This document shows, in pieces, positions 46,423-57,400 of a stretch of 64,000 nucleotides of DNA. The number at the start of each line of letters is the position of its first letter. The stretch's first letter is position 1. The DNA is from Proteus vulgaris (GTDB lineage Bacteria > Pseudomonadota > Gammaproteobacteria > Enterobacterales > Enterobacteriaceae): the NCBI RefSeq assembly GCF_023100685.1, contig NZ_CP090064.1:1612001-1676000 (forward strand). Reading direction: 5' to 3'. The notes under the pieces are model-generated. The model had not been told where the DNA came from, made no database searches, and saw nothing but the letters and a program-made list of their open reading frames with translations. Made by a program: the position numbers and the translations under genes.

Positions 46423-46965
46423 ATGAATATATTTCTATTGAAAAGGAGTTTGTTAAGTTTATTTATTACACCAGCACTATTTATTAGTTTTAGTGCTCAA
46501 AGTATTGAATTTGACTTTAAAGTGACCATTGATAAACAGACCTGTAAGCTCTCAGTTTCAGGAACAAGTAACAATGAAGTTGATTTTGGCAGTATTCAGT
46601 CGAATAAAATTAAAAATAATCTTATAGAACCTATTCCGATAAAGGTATTGCTGAGTGATTGTAAAACAAATGACTTTTTTGATACTTATGTGACAATGAA
46701 GGCAAAAAGCACTTTAAATACAATTACTTTTAATGATGATCTCAATAAAAGTTTTGGTATCAGAGTATCTAGTAAAAATAATGTTGCTCAATCTAATACT
46801 AATGCGGATTTTTTTAAATCTGAAGATACGGTTTGGAATAACATAAGTAAAGATAAATTAGAAAAAACACTTTATACCTATGTCAAATGCAAAGATCCCA
46901 CAGTTTGTGATCCCGAACCTGGAGAGTTTTCAGCAACGCTAACTTTTTCGTATATCGTTGATTAA
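46423..46965 (+). CDS. Minor fimbrial subunit B
   Basis: The 180-residue protein has a signal peptide (cut near AQS) and a pilin pattern (FDFKVTIDKQTCKLSVSGTSNNEVDFGSI...VLLSDCKTNDFFD) with a second disulfide pair near the end (YVKCKDPTVCDPEPGEF). The end reads SATLTFSYIVD. It is probably a minor subunit in the shaft or an adaptor for the tip. The gene is 10 bases from its neighbour. Confidence 0.75.
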   Translation: MNIFLLKRSLLSLFITPALFISFSAQSIEFDFKVTIDKQTCKLSVSGTSNNEVDFGSIQSNKIKNNLIEPIPIKVLLSDCKTNDFFDTYVTMKAKSTLNTITFNDDLNKSFGIRVSSKNNVAQSNTNADFFKSEDTVWNNISKDKLEKTLYTYVKCKDPTVCDPEPGEFSATLTFSYIVD

Positions 46966-46973
46966 GATATTAT

Positions 46974-47666
46974 ATGAATAATTTTATTATAAAAGTTTCC
47001 ATTATTTTAATATTAGCTTTTAGTTATTTTAATGCTAACGCTCAAGGGGTTAGTTTAGGCAAAACACGCGTTATTTTTTCTGAAGGTAGTTCAAGTGAAA
47101 GTGTATATATTTCTAATGATGATAATCAACCTTATTTAATACAAGCTGGCGTTACTGAAAAAATTGATGGAAATTTGTCATCTAATTTTATCGTTACTCC
47201 TCCTGTATTTCGTTTAGAAAACAAGAGCATATCATCTTTACGTATTTTATTAAAAGATACTCAATATTTACCTAATGACAAAGAATCACTCTTTTATTTG
47301 AATACAAAAATTATACCCTCTACTAAACGGCCTAATGAAAGTGAATCACAGGAATCAAAATTAGTATTAATAACTAATTTTGTGATTAAAGTAATTTATC
47401 GACCTGAAAATATAGCAAGGCCTTCAGAACAAGATTACAAAAAAATTTTTATTAAAGAACAGGAAGGAAAATGGTTTTTAGATAACCCAACTCAATATTA
47501 TATGACATTAACATCAATTAAAGTTAATAATGAAAAATATAATAAAACTTTCTTGTTAGCACCTTATAGTAAAACTGAATTTTTAGAGGTATCAATAAAA
47601 GAAGCTAGTTGGCATGTAATTAACGACTATGGTGAGTTATCAAAAGAATTCGAATATAAGGACTAA
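46974..47666 (+). CDS. Fimbrial chaperone 2 (PapD-like)
   Basis: The 230-residue protein has a signal peptide (ILAFSYFNANAQG) and PapD features: RVIFSEGSSSESVYISNDD, FIVTPPVFRLENKSISSLRILL, LPNDKESLFYLNTKIIPS and VIYRPENIARP. It is close in sequence pattern to chaperone 1, so an operon-internal duplication is likely. It starts 8 bases after subunit B. Confidence 0.86.
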   Translation: MNNFIIKVSIILILAFSYFNANAQGVSLGKTRVIFSEGSSSESVYISNDDNQPYLIQAGVTEKIDGNLSSNFIVTPPVFRLENKSISSLRILLKDTQYLPNDKESLFYLNTKIIPSTKRPNESESQESKLVLITNFVIKVIYRPENIARPSEQDYKKIFIKEQEGKWFLDNPTQYYMTLTSIKVNNEKYNKTFLLAPYSKTEFLEVSIKEASWHVINDYGELSKEFEYKD

Positions 47667-47670
47667 TGAT

Positions 47671-48417
47671 ATGAACGTTTTAAATAGTCGTGTTTTTTCT
47701 ATTATTACTTTGATATTAGGTTTTTTTTATTGCCAATTGGCATGGTCTGCTAATAATGCATTTGAATTTTCATTACAAAGAATGACATATAATGAAGGTA
47801 GTAAAAGTATTTCTATCGGCTTAAGAAATAATGAAAAAAAAGCGTATCTCGTTCAAGCTAATATGAGATGGTTAGATGAATCTACGGGTTTACAATTAAT
47901 TGATAGAAAAGAGAATCCTCCTTTTATTTTAACTCCTCTGTTACAAAAAATAGAACCTGAAGAATACTATGAGTGGGTAATTAAGTTTACTGGTTCAGAA
48001 AGTGTATTACCAACAGATAGAGAGAGTGTTTATATTTCTCAATTCAGATTAATACCATCCACATCTGAAGAAACTCCAAATGTGCAGATGAACTTTATTA
48101 GAGCATTAAACTTTAAAGTCTATTATCGGCCAAAATCTCTTGAAGGTATAAAAATAAAAGATGCAGAAAAAAAATTATCATTTTCAATTGATGGTAATAA
48201 AATAATAGCTAAAAATGACTCACCTATTTATTTAGCTTTTAACACAATAAAGATAAATGGAAAAGAGATTGAACTGCAAGAGTTATCGAAAAATGTACCT
48301 CCATTTGGTACGCAAGAATACTTATTTTTGAATGAAAAAAATATTACATCTATTCATTGGCAAGTATTAGATGAGTTTATGTTCCCATTAGATGAAAAAA
48401 TGAAAACAGTAAATTAA
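47671..48417 (+). CDS. Fimbrial chaperone 3 (PapD-like, divergent)
   Basis: The ATG at 47671 (MNVLNSRVFSIITLILGFFYCQLAWSA) supplies a signal peptide; an upstream ATG at 47629 within the preceding gene is rejected. The 248-residue protein has RMTYNEGSKSISIGLRNNEKKAYLVQ, LPTDRESVYISQFRLIPS and VYYRPKSLEGIK, with an F1-G1 segment (PFILTPLLQKIEPEEYYEW) that is longer than in chaperones 1 and 2. It may serve the tip protein. Confidence 0.84.
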   Translation: MNVLNSRVFSIITLILGFFYCQLAWSANNAFEFSLQRMTYNEGSKSISIGLRNNEKKAYLVQANMRWLDESTGLQLIDRKENPPFILTPLLQKIEPEEYYEWVIKFTGSESVLPTDRESVYISQFRLIPSTSEETPNVQMNFIRALNFKVYYRPKSLEGIKIKDAEKKLSFSIDGNKIIAKNDSPIYLAFNTIKINGKEIELQELSKNVPPFGTQEYLFLNEKNITSIHWQVLDEFMFPLDEKMKTVN

Positions 48418-48469
48418 TAAATTTATAAAAATATATGTTTTTATAAAGCTAAATATTAAGAGTGTAAAA

Positions 48470-51055
48470 ATGAATAAATCAATGGCAATGTTTAGATACA
48501 GTTTTTTTACATCACTTATTTTGTTCTCATTTAATTCTTTTGCAGAGGATTATTTTGATCCCGCTTTACTTGATGGACAATTAGGTGCATCTGCAAATGA
48601 AATTGATTTAAGCCAATTTTCACAAAAAGATGCATTACCTGAAGGTAAAATATCTTTATTAGTTTATGTCAATAATAATAACAATGGTGAGTTCATCATT
48701 AATTTGGTAAAAGGGCCTAATAATAAAGTGGTGCCTGAAATAACCAGAGAGTTATTAGATGAATTAGGTGTTAATACTAAAGTAATACCTAAGTTAAACA
48801 TGTTAAAAAGCGATCAAGTGATTTATGATATTAATGAATATATTCCTGACGCATTAATAAAAGTAAATTTATCAGAATTAAAACTAATCACTAGTTTTCC
48901 TCAAATTGTTATGTCCAATGATGCCGTTGGCTATATTGATCCAGCTTCTTTTGATAGTGGTGTTTCTGCCATGTTTATCAATTATATGTTTAGTGGAGGA
49001 CATTCTTCTAACGATAGCCATTTTGATAAAGTTAATAATAATGGAAAACAAAAAAATGATAATTTTTTTGCTCAACTAAGAGCTGGTTTTAATCTTTATG
49101 ATTGGCGTTTACGTTCGACAATGACACAGACTTATACCCGAAATTCAAATAATGTAGAGACTCAAAGTAATAATAGTAATAAATTTTCTAATACATATCT
49201 TTCTCGTAATCTTTATTCTTTACGCTCGGAATTTATTATTGGTGAAACTACAACCGGAAATGATGTCTTTGATAGTATACCAATGAAAGGTATGCGTTTA
49301 GTTTCTAACGAACAGATGTTGCCAGCGAGTCAACAAGGTTTTGCTCCAGATGTGAGTGGGATTGCTCAATCTAATGCCCAAATTACTATCCGACAAAATG
49401 GGAATGTCATTTATCAAACTTATGTTGCACCCGGCGCATTTAAGATAACAGATCTTTACGCGAGTGGCTCAGGAGGGAACTTGGATGTCACAGTGAAAGA
49501 AGAAGATGGTTCAGAAAGGACATTTACAGTTGCTTTTTCATCATTACCCGTAATGTTAAGACCGGGGGGGTGGAAATATGAAATTAGTACTGGGCGATTT
49601 GATGGCGGCACAACGGTTGGTTCTAAAAAAGCAGATTTTCTGCTTGCCAGTGGTATTTATGGTTTACCTCATGATGTCACTCTTTATGGTGGGTTATTAG
49701 GTGCGAAAGATTATTACGCTATTTCTTCTGGGATAGGAATTTCATTAGGTAATTGGGGTGCTCTGTCTACAGATATCACACATGCTCATGCTGATTTTAA
49801 TACAATAGGCTCCCAAAATGGGCAATCTTATCGATTCCGTTATTCTAAGAATATGACCACAACAGGAACCTCTGTTGACTTAACGGCATTACGTTTTTCA
49901 ACTAAAGATTATTACGATTTTAATCAATTTAATACTGAAGATTATCGGTTAAAAGACGGTACTTCACCGTGGTTAGGTGAACGAGAAAAAAGTCGTTTTA
50001 CAACGTCATTATCACAATCATTAGGCAAGTACGGTAGTATTTATTTATCTGGTAGCCGTTATAATTATTGGGAACAAGATAAGAATGTTACCCAACTTAC
50101 GACAGGCTATAATGGCAATATCCATGGTATTAACTTTGGTGTTAATTACAGTATTGATAGAATAAAATCAGATGATAGCTGGCCTGAAAATAGGCAAATT
50201 AGTTTTAATGTGAGCGTTCCATTTAGTGTATTTAGTAATTCGCCTGCGCTCAGTAATTTTAATAGCACTTACATGATAAACCATGATAATAATGGAAGAA
50301 CTAACCAGCAAGTTGGTTTATCTGGCAGTGCATTTGATAACTCCTTATCTTATGGTGTTTCTCAATCTTGGGCTAACCAAGGCCAATCTAATAATGGCTC
50401 AGCATATGCTAATTATTCAGGTAACTACGGTACATCCTCTCTAAATTATAATTATTCAAGTGACTATTATAACGTTAATGGCAGCATGAATGGTGGTTTG
50501 CTTTTACATTCAGGTGGTTTATTGCTGGGTAGAAGTATGGGAAGTAGTATGGCCATTGTTGAAGCACCTGGAGCAAAAGGCACTGAATTAAGTTCAGGAA
50601 ATGGTGCGATAAATGGACAAGGATATGCGTTATCACCATATCTTACAGAATATCGCCAAAATACAATCGCATTAAATGTTAATACATTGCCTGATAATAC
50701 GACTCTACAATCCACATCTCAAAATGTAGTTCCGACAAAAGGCGCTATTGTTAAGGTTACCTTTAAAACAAAGATTGGCTTCCAAGCTATTTTAAATCTT
50801 TCTCAGAACAAAAGTGTTGTCCCATTTGGCGCTATTGCTACGTTAATTGATGCTGATAATCCTAATGATTTGAATACAGGTATTGTTGGTGAAAATGGTC
50901 AGCTTTATATGAGTGGACTTCCTGATAATGGCAAGCTGTTAGTGAAATGGGGTAATAAAAATCAACAAAGTTGCAACGTTTCATATAGTGGCTTAAGTAA
51001 TATTGAAGTCAATAGCAAGCAACCAATAAGAATTTTATCTCTTTCTTGCCAATAA
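48470..51055 (+). CDS. Fimbrial outer-membrane usher
   Basis: The 861-residue protein has a signal peptide, an N-terminal chaperone-binding domain (EDYFDPALLDGQLGASANEIDLSQFSQ), a 24-strand barrel with plug (region around residues 250-330, PASQQGFAPDVSGIAQSNAQITIRQNGNVIYQTYVAPGAF), and C-terminal domains ending in a Cys pair (QSCNVSYSG...LSLSCQ). It forms the assembly pore. Length and layout are ordinary for the family. Confidence 0.93.
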   Translation: MNKSMAMFRYSFFTSLILFSFNSFAEDYFDPALLDGQLGASANEIDLSQFSQKDALPEGKISLLVYVNNNNNGEFIINLVKGPNNKVVPEITRELLDELGVNTKVIPKLNMLKSDQVIYDINEYIPDALIKVNLSELKLITSFPQIVMSNDAVGYIDPASFDSGVSAMFINYMFSGGHSSNDSHFDKVNNNGKQKNDNFFAQLRAGFNLYDWRLRSTMTQTYTRNSNNVETQSNNSNKFSNTYLSRNLYSLRSEFIIGETTTGNDVFDSIPMKGMRLVSNEQMLPASQQGFAPDVSGIAQSNAQITIRQNGNVIYQTYVAPGAFKITDLYASGSGGNLDVTVKEEDGSERTFTVAFSSLPVMLRPGGWKYEISTGRFDGGTTVGSKKADFLLASGIYGLPHDVTLYGGLLGAKDYYAISSGIGISLGNWGALSTDITHAHADFNTIGSQNGQSYRFRYSKNMTTTGTSVDLTALRFSTKDYYDFNQFNTEDYRLKDGTSPWLGEREKSRFTTSLSQSLGKYGSIYLSGSRYNYWEQDKNVTQLTTGYNGNIHGINFGVNYSIDRIKSDDSWPENRQISFNVSVPFSVFSNSPALSNFNSTYMINHDNNGRTNQQVGLSGSAFDNSLSYGVSQSWANQGQSNNGSAYANYSGNYGTSSLNYNYSSDYYNVNGSMNGGLLLHSGGLLLGRSMGSSMAIVEAPGAKGTELSSGNGAINGQGYALSPYLTEYRQNTIALNVNTLPDNTTLQSTSQNVVPTKGAIVKVTFKTKIGFQAILNLSQNKSVVPFGAIATLIDADNPNDLNTGIVGENGQLYMSGLPDNGKLLVKWGNKNQQSCNVSYSGLSNIEVNSKQPIRILSLSCQ

Positions 51056-51089
51056 AAATAATCCTTATTTTATAGGTGGATGCATAACA

Positions 51090-52256
51090 ATGAAAATGCG
51101 TAATTTAATGATGGCATCACTGACTTCAGTATTAATGACTTCGTCATTTAATGTTTTAGCTGGAACAGATATGGGTGCGATGACATTAAACTTAACTGGG
51201 GTGATTGATATGAATATTAATCCCACTCAAGTTCAATATATAAATGGTACATTGACTGGGACTAGTAGTTTTCCTGGGAGCCCTGTTTATGATAATAGCA
51301 GTAACTCTTCTTGGGATACTAAGTATGCGATTATTTCATTAAGTCAGTCAAAAACGAGATGTGACGCTACATTTGTTTCTAAAGTTCCTGGGCAAACTAA
51401 TAAATATGGTCTGAAGTTAACGCATGCCAATAATTCAAGGACTGCAGTATATGTAACACCACAGTTTAACTTCAATGTCAGTTTATCTAGTTTTAGTTCT
51501 AATTATCAAAGTGCTTATTCAGGACAATTTTTTCAGGTGAACACTAATCTTGTTGATAAAGAATCATCCGATATTAATGTATGTTTTGTGCCATATAATT
51601 ATGCGACAGCAACAGTTCCTGGTGGCGGTTCAAAAGTTGTTAGTGTTACAACACCGAGTTCATTTCCTGTTTATATTGATGCTAATTTAACGCCTGGTAA
51701 GTTAACGTATAAAGGCACTCCTTTTTACGTAGGTAGTTTTGGCCGGATTGGTGCTGGTGACTTTTTTGCACAAGTTAACGTAATTGCAGATGTAACAGTA
51801 AAACGTTCTTGTGCTGTTACAGGTGTATCTAATCAACAAATTAATGAAAATATGACATTTACAAATGAAGTCATTAAAGACTCTGTATTTACATTATCCT
51901 GTGGCGGTACAGGTAACCCTGTAAATATGTCAGCGGTGATTAAAGAGGGAAGCTTAGATCCAAGTAATGTAAATAAATTAGTCTTAGCACCTATTAATGG
52001 CACTGTATCTAACAAAAAGCCTTGGGTTATAGGATTGCCTTATAAGCAAACTTCAACACCGAATTTAAAATGTGCTGATGAAAATAATAACAACTTATTA
52101 AAGTTCAATAATACAGATATTGAGCTAAGTGGAACCAATATGGGGAATAATCAACCTGATATATTTGGTATCAAATGGGCTCTTTGCAAACCAGAGGGCA
52201 CAAAAGCAGGTGAATATCGCGGAAAAGTGGATGTAAATATTTTTGTCCGTGGATAA
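51090..52256 (+). CDS. Fimbrial tip adhesin (two-domain)
   Basis: The 388-residue protein has a signal peptide (cut near VLA-G, residue 24) and is twice the length of a pilin. The N-terminal half (residues 25-240) is Ser/Asn-rich and beta-rich, as in lectin domains of tip adhesins. The C-terminal half (VTVKRSCAVTGVSNQQINENMTF onward) has pilin-like Cys and a final strand GKVDVNIFVRG. As last gene after the usher it is the likely receptor-binding tip; its ligand is unknown. Confidence 0.75.
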   Translation: MKMRNLMMASLTSVLMTSSFNVLAGTDMGAMTLNLTGVIDMNINPTQVQYINGTLTGTSSFPGSPVYDNSSNSSWDTKYAIISLSQSKTRCDATFVSKVPGQTNKYGLKLTHANNSRTAVYVTPQFNFNVSLSSFSSNYQSAYSGQFFQVNTNLVDKESSDINVCFVPYNYATATVPGGGSKVVSVTTPSSFPVYIDANLTPGKLTYKGTPFYVGSFGRIGAGDFFAQVNVIADVTVKRSCAVTGVSNQQINENMTFTNEVIKDSVFTLSCGGTGNPVNMSAVIKEGSLDPSNVNKLVLAPINGTVSNKKPWVIGLPYKQTSTPNLKCADENNNNLLKFNNTDIELSGTNMGNNQPDIFGIKWALCKPEGTKAGEYRGKVDVNIFVRG

Positions 52257-52679
52257 ATAGAGTGATTTAAAAAAGAAAAAAGTGGATCTTAGTATCCACT
52301 TTTTTTATGGAAGATATTTTTATTTCCACTTATTTAATTTAAGGTTTTATTTTAACTTGAATAAATATTTCAATAATAAATAAATTATTTTAATTCAAGT
52401 TATTTAAACTAAATAAATGACTATGATTTAATTTAAAGTAAAATTTATTTTAATTTTTATAATTAATTAAGATTAACATTAATTAATTTATTAAGTAATT
52501 TTTGTGATTACATAAGGCTAATTGTTTAACATAAGTTGATTTTTTTAATCTTTACATTGTCAAGGTTACGGTATTTTATTTGTTATTCATTTTTTGATAT
52601 TTACTTTATATATTTTAATATCAATAATGTTAAAGATTAGATGTACCCTAAATACAATTAAAATTACACACTCTATTTA
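52257..52679. other. AT-rich region between fimbrial operon and cdiB
   Basis: It holds the fimbrial terminator and, 70 bases on, an inverted repeat AACTTGAAT/ATTCAAGTT (52354-52362 and 52393-52401). The rest is extremely AT-rich promoter DNA with no gene, typical of H-NS-bound surface loci. Confidence 0.55.
52276..52306 (+). terminator. Terminator of the fimbrial operon
   Basis: The stem GTGGAT/ATCCAC is extended by A and T runs to about 12 bp (A5-6 on the left, T7 on the right) with loop CTTAGT. It is bidirectional and follows the tip gene by 19 bases. Confidence 0.88.
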
Positions 52680-52688
52680 TTGCACAAT

Positions 52689-54401
52689 ATGAAAAAAATT
52701 ATACTCTTTTTAAATTTATGGGTGTTTTTTACGCTCTTTAATACTCCCATATCTTCAGCTGATGCTTCTGAAAAAGCGACGGAAATCTTTAATCAGCAAC
52801 AACAGCATAATCAAAGTCAACAAGAAGCACTTTACCAACAATTAACACCTGAAATACCTAATATATATTTTGATATTAGCAAATATGAAGAAACAGAGAA
52901 TAAAACAGAAGAAAAGCTTTGCTTCCAAATAGAGCACATTGAAATAACAAATACCGAAGTTATTCCCCATTGGGTTAATTTACCCCTTTTTAAAACTGAA
53001 TTTATAGGACAATGTTTGGGGGTGAAAGGAATAAACGCTTTAGTGACTCGTATGCAAAATCGGTTATTAATGCATGGGTGGATCACCACGCGTATTGTTG
53101 TACCTGAACAAGATATTAGTCGTGGAACTTTATATCTAACAATAGTTCCCGGCATTATTCGCCATGTTAAGTTTACTGATGACTCTGATAAATACGCCTT
53201 GCTGTATACCAGTATGCCTGCACATAAAAAACAACTACTCGATTTGCGAGATATTGAACAAGGGTTAGAAAATCTGCAACGATTACCGGTTGTTAGTGCA
53301 GAAATGGAAATAAAGCCAGGTGAAAATGCAGGTGAAAGCGATATTGTGATAAAGCGAAAACAATCTCGTTTCTGGCATACTTCATTGTGGATAAATGATG
53401 CCGGATCACCTGCAACAGGGCGTTATCAAGGTGGTTTAATGTTAGCACTAGATAATCCTTTAGCGCTGAGTGATTTGTTTTATTTATCAACAGAACGTGA
53501 TTTAGACTTTGTTGGTAGTAAGAATAATCAAAATATTATGGCGCATTATTCAGTGCCTTTTGGCTATTGGTTATTCGATATTAACGCCTCGAAATATGAT
53601 TACTCTCAGACTGTAGCAGGCCATATTAAAGATATTCTCTATTCAGGAGAAAGTGATAGCGTTAATGCAGGTGTGTCATACATTCTCTTTCGTAATCAAA
53701 ATAGTAAAACAACATTACGTTATAGTGTTCAAGCTAAAGTATTACGAAATTATATTGATAATACCGAAATTGAAATACAACGCCGGCGAGTGAGTCATTG
53801 GCTAGTGAATCTCTCGCATCGTCAATATTTTAGCTTTGGGACTTTGGACGGTAGTATAAATTACCAAAAAGGAACTCGCTGGTTTGGTTCAATGGCGGCT
53901 TACGAAGAAAAGTATCTTGATAATTACTATGCAACAGATAAAGCGAATATTTTAACGTGGCGCGCTGAATTAGATATTCCAATATCTATTGGCCAACAGC
54001 AATTTAAATACCAAGCAAGCTATCGCAAACAAATGACTCACGATGCATTAACACCCATTGATCAATTTGCAATTGGTAATCGTTGGTCTATTCGTGGATT
54101 TGATGGTGAAAGAACGCTCAGCGCAAATGAAGGCTGGTTTTTACAAAATACATTGAGTTGGCGATATCCTGCAACAGAACAGTTTATTTATCTTGGTGCA
54201 GACTATGGTGAGTTAAAAACAAATACGGATAATCCTCGCTTATTAGGTAAACATCTTGCAGGTGGCGTTATCGGTATAAAAGGCTCATTGTTTTCATCAA
54301 AAATAAAATATGATTCGTTTATTGGCACACCATTATCTAAGCCAGATGGATTTAAAACAGATCATGTTAATTTAGGATTTAGTATTAACTTTAATTATTA
54401 A
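52689..54401 (+). CDS. cdiB: Two-partner secretion outer-membrane transporter (CdiB/ShlB type)
   Basis: The ATG at 52689 (MKKIILFLNLWVFF) is chosen over an upstream TTG. The 570-residue protein has a signal peptide, a Gln-rich N-terminal helix region (ATEIFNQQQQHNQSQQEAL), two POTRA domains (about residues 80-240) and a barrel with the family's lid-loop motif IRGFDGERTLSANEG. It ends with a Tyr/Asn-rich final strand. It exports the CdiA-type partner gene directly downstream (80 bases). Hemolysin transporters are the alternative, but the partner is CdiA-like. Confidence 0.88.
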   Translation: MKKIILFLNLWVFFTLFNTPISSADASEKATEIFNQQQQHNQSQQEALYQQLTPEIPNIYFDISKYEETENKTEEKLCFQIEHIEITNTEVIPHWVNLPLFKTEFIGQCLGVKGINALVTRMQNRLLMHGWITTRIVVPEQDISRGTLYLTIVPGIIRHVKFTDDSDKYALLYTSMPAHKKQLLDLRDIEQGLENLQRLPVVSAEMEIKPGENAGESDIVIKRKQSRFWHTSLWINDAGSPATGRYQGGLMLALDNPLALSDLFYLSTERDLDFVGSKNNQNIMAHYSVPFGYWLFDINASKYDYSQTVAGHIKDILYSGESDSVNAGVSYILFRNQNSKTTLRYSVQAKVLRNYIDNTEIEIQRRRVSHWLVNLSHRQYFSFGTLDGSINYQKGTRWFGSMAAYEEKYLDNYYATDKANILTWRAELDIPISIGQQQFKYQASYRKQMTHDALTPIDQFAIGNRWSIRGFDGERTLSANEGWFLQNTLSWRYPATEQFIYLGADYGELKTNTDNPRLLGKHLAGGVIGIKGSLFSSKIKYDSFIGTPLSKPDGFKTDHVNLGFSINFNY

Positions 54402-54481
54402 AACACAGTATTAACTCAAATATTAAATAAAAAATAATAATTAAGTGAAATTTTATTGTCTTTTTGACAAGGAACTTACAT

Positions 54482-57400
54482 ATGAATAAATTATGTTATC
54501 GTGTTATTTATAATCGTACTCGACAGTTAATGGTTGTCGTTTCTGAATTAACTAAATCAAGTGGTGAAAATAATAAACGAAATAATATTATTTCATCGCC
54601 TATTCGTACATCACTTAATAGTGTGGCCTTTATTTTACTATTAATGCAGGGATTAGTGAGTTTTTCAGCACAAGCGAGCCAAATTATTGCTGATCAACAT
54701 GCGCCTCAAAATCAACAAGCAACGGTATTACAGACAAGTAATGGGCTTGCTCAAGTTAATATTCAACAACCGAATCAACATGGCGTTTCTCGTAATCAAT
54801 TTACGCAGTTTGATGTTGATAATAAAGGTGCAATTTTAAATAACAGTCTGCAAGATACACAAACTCAATTAGCGGGCATGGTAACCGGTAACCCTTGGCT
54901 CGTTAATGGTGAAGCTAAAGTTATTTTAAATGAAATTAATAGCCAAAATCCGAGCCAATTAAATGGTTTTATTGAGGTTGCAGGTCAACGTGCTGAAATT
55001 ATTATTGCGAATCCAGCAGGGATCAGTTGCCAAGGTTGTGGCTTTATTAATGCAGTAAATACCACATTAGTTGCCGGTAATGCACTAACGCAAGATGGTG
55101 CAATTACTGGATATGAAATTAACAATGGTAAAATTGTTATTTCAGGAAATGGATTAAATGATACAGCGAGTGATTACACGCGTATTTTAGCGCGAGCGGT
55201 AGAAGTAAACTCACGTCTTCAAGCTAATAAATTAGAAATTACTACAGGGAAAAATATATTAGATAACGAAGGTAATATTGTAAATCAGGATGACAAAGCT
55301 GAAAAACAAACTGACTATGCCATTGATGTTGCACTGGTTGGTGGTATGTATGCTAATAAAATAAAGCTTGTTGGTACTGAACATGGTGTAGGTGTACGTA
55401 ATGCTGGAGAAATTGGTGCTGATATTGGTGGTTTAACTCTTAATGAAAATGGGCAGTTAGTTAATAGTGGTAAAATCCAATCTTATTCAGAATTAGATAT
55501 AAAAACAACGAGCCTTAACAATCAGGGGGCTATCGTTGGTAAGCAAAACCTAAATGTTACTGTTGAAAACCATTTAGCAAATAGTGGTACGTTACAAGCT
55601 AAAAATAATATTCAAGTTGATGCAAAAGGAACTGTTTCTCAAACGGAAGCAGGTAAATTTCTTGCACAAGAAAATATTCAGATTGATGCTAAAAATTATT
55701 TGGCAGAGAAAAAAAGTCAGTTAGGTGCTGGCGTTGATAATAAAGGTAATATCTCAAAACCTGCAACGTTGACATTAAATATAAAGGATGAATTAAATTC
55801 TGCGGGTCAACATTTAAGTAGTAGTAATATTGCTTTTAATGCTAAGAGTATTGATCTTTCAAATAGTCATACTCAAGGTAAATCACTGCAAGTAAAAGCG
55901 ACAGAAGGCCATGTAACTTCTGACTCAGCTCAGGTTAATGCTGAAAATATAGTGCTTGATGCGGGTACTTATATCTCAAATCGCCACGGTGAAATTAAAG
56001 GTGAGACAGTTTCACTTACAGCACCTCAATTGATTGATAATACCAAGGGGAAAATTACACAAACAGGCTCTCGTGAATTATCTTTCAATGCAAATGAGTT
56101 AAATAATCAACAAGGTGAAATTAATGCACAAGGTGTGCTGACGTTTAACAACCAAATATTAAACAACCAAAAAGGAAATATTCAAAGTCTAGGGAATCAA
56201 TTAATAGTAAAAGCAACAGAACTGAATAACCAGCAAGGTATTATTTCTTTACCTAAACAAGGGCTATTAGCTATAGAAGCCCAACATCTTTCTGGAAGAG
56301 AGGGGACATTATTATCAGCGGGCGACTTATCTTTACAAGGTCAACTGCTTGATTTAGAAAAAGCAACAACGCAGGCTGATAATATAACTATTACTGCAAC
56401 TAATCTGAATCATGATAATGCGACCTTAAAGCAAACAGGTGATAAAACAACCTTTATTACAGTTAAACAAACACTCAGTAATCAACAAGGCAAAATTCAG
56501 ACTCAGGATCAGTTAACGCTTAAAGCAAGTATAATTAATAATAATCAAGGCGAAATCAGAACATTAAATAATGATCTTGCTATAACAACACAACAAAATT
56601 TGATCAATACTGAAGGTAAATTAATTGCAACTGCCCAGAATAAAATCAATGCAAGTCAATTAGATAATTCCAAAGGTCTTATACAGGCTGAAAAAAATAT
56701 TTCACTTACCTTAATGAATGAGCTGAATAATCATTCAGGTAAAATAATCACATCTGAAGATAGTCAACTTCAAGCTGGTCGATTGATAAATGAGCAAGGT
56801 GAAATTGGTGCCAATACATTAAATATAACGCTGAATAACGAAGCTAATAATAAAAAAGGTATTATTCTCGCTCAAGATACGCTCCATTTTACAGCAAAAG
56901 GTATCGATAATAGTGAAGGCAGTATCCAATCTGAAAGTAACATGTGGATTGATACCAAAGGATATACATTAAATAATCAAAATACCCAGCATTCAGGCGG
57001 TATAATTAGCCGTATTGCATTAAATTTACTAACAGGAAATATCAATAATATTCAAGGTGTTATTAATGCCAGCAAAACAATTGACATACAAGCCAAAACA
57101 GTCAATAACCTAAAAGGGCAAATAGCAACTAAGGCGAATTTTATTGCTGAAACTCAAGGCTGGAATAATACTTCAGGATTAATACACGCATTAAATATTA
57201 CAATAAATACTAATAAACAAAAGTTTATTAATCAGGATACACAAGATAATCAAGGTATTCAGGCTAGTCAAAAACTACAATTAAATACGGGGGTTTTAGA
57301 TAACCATAAAGGTAATATTGGCGGAAAAGCCGTATTGTTAACAACAGAAGGGCTAGATAACGGACAAGGTATTATTGATGGAAAAACGTTAGATCTGAAT

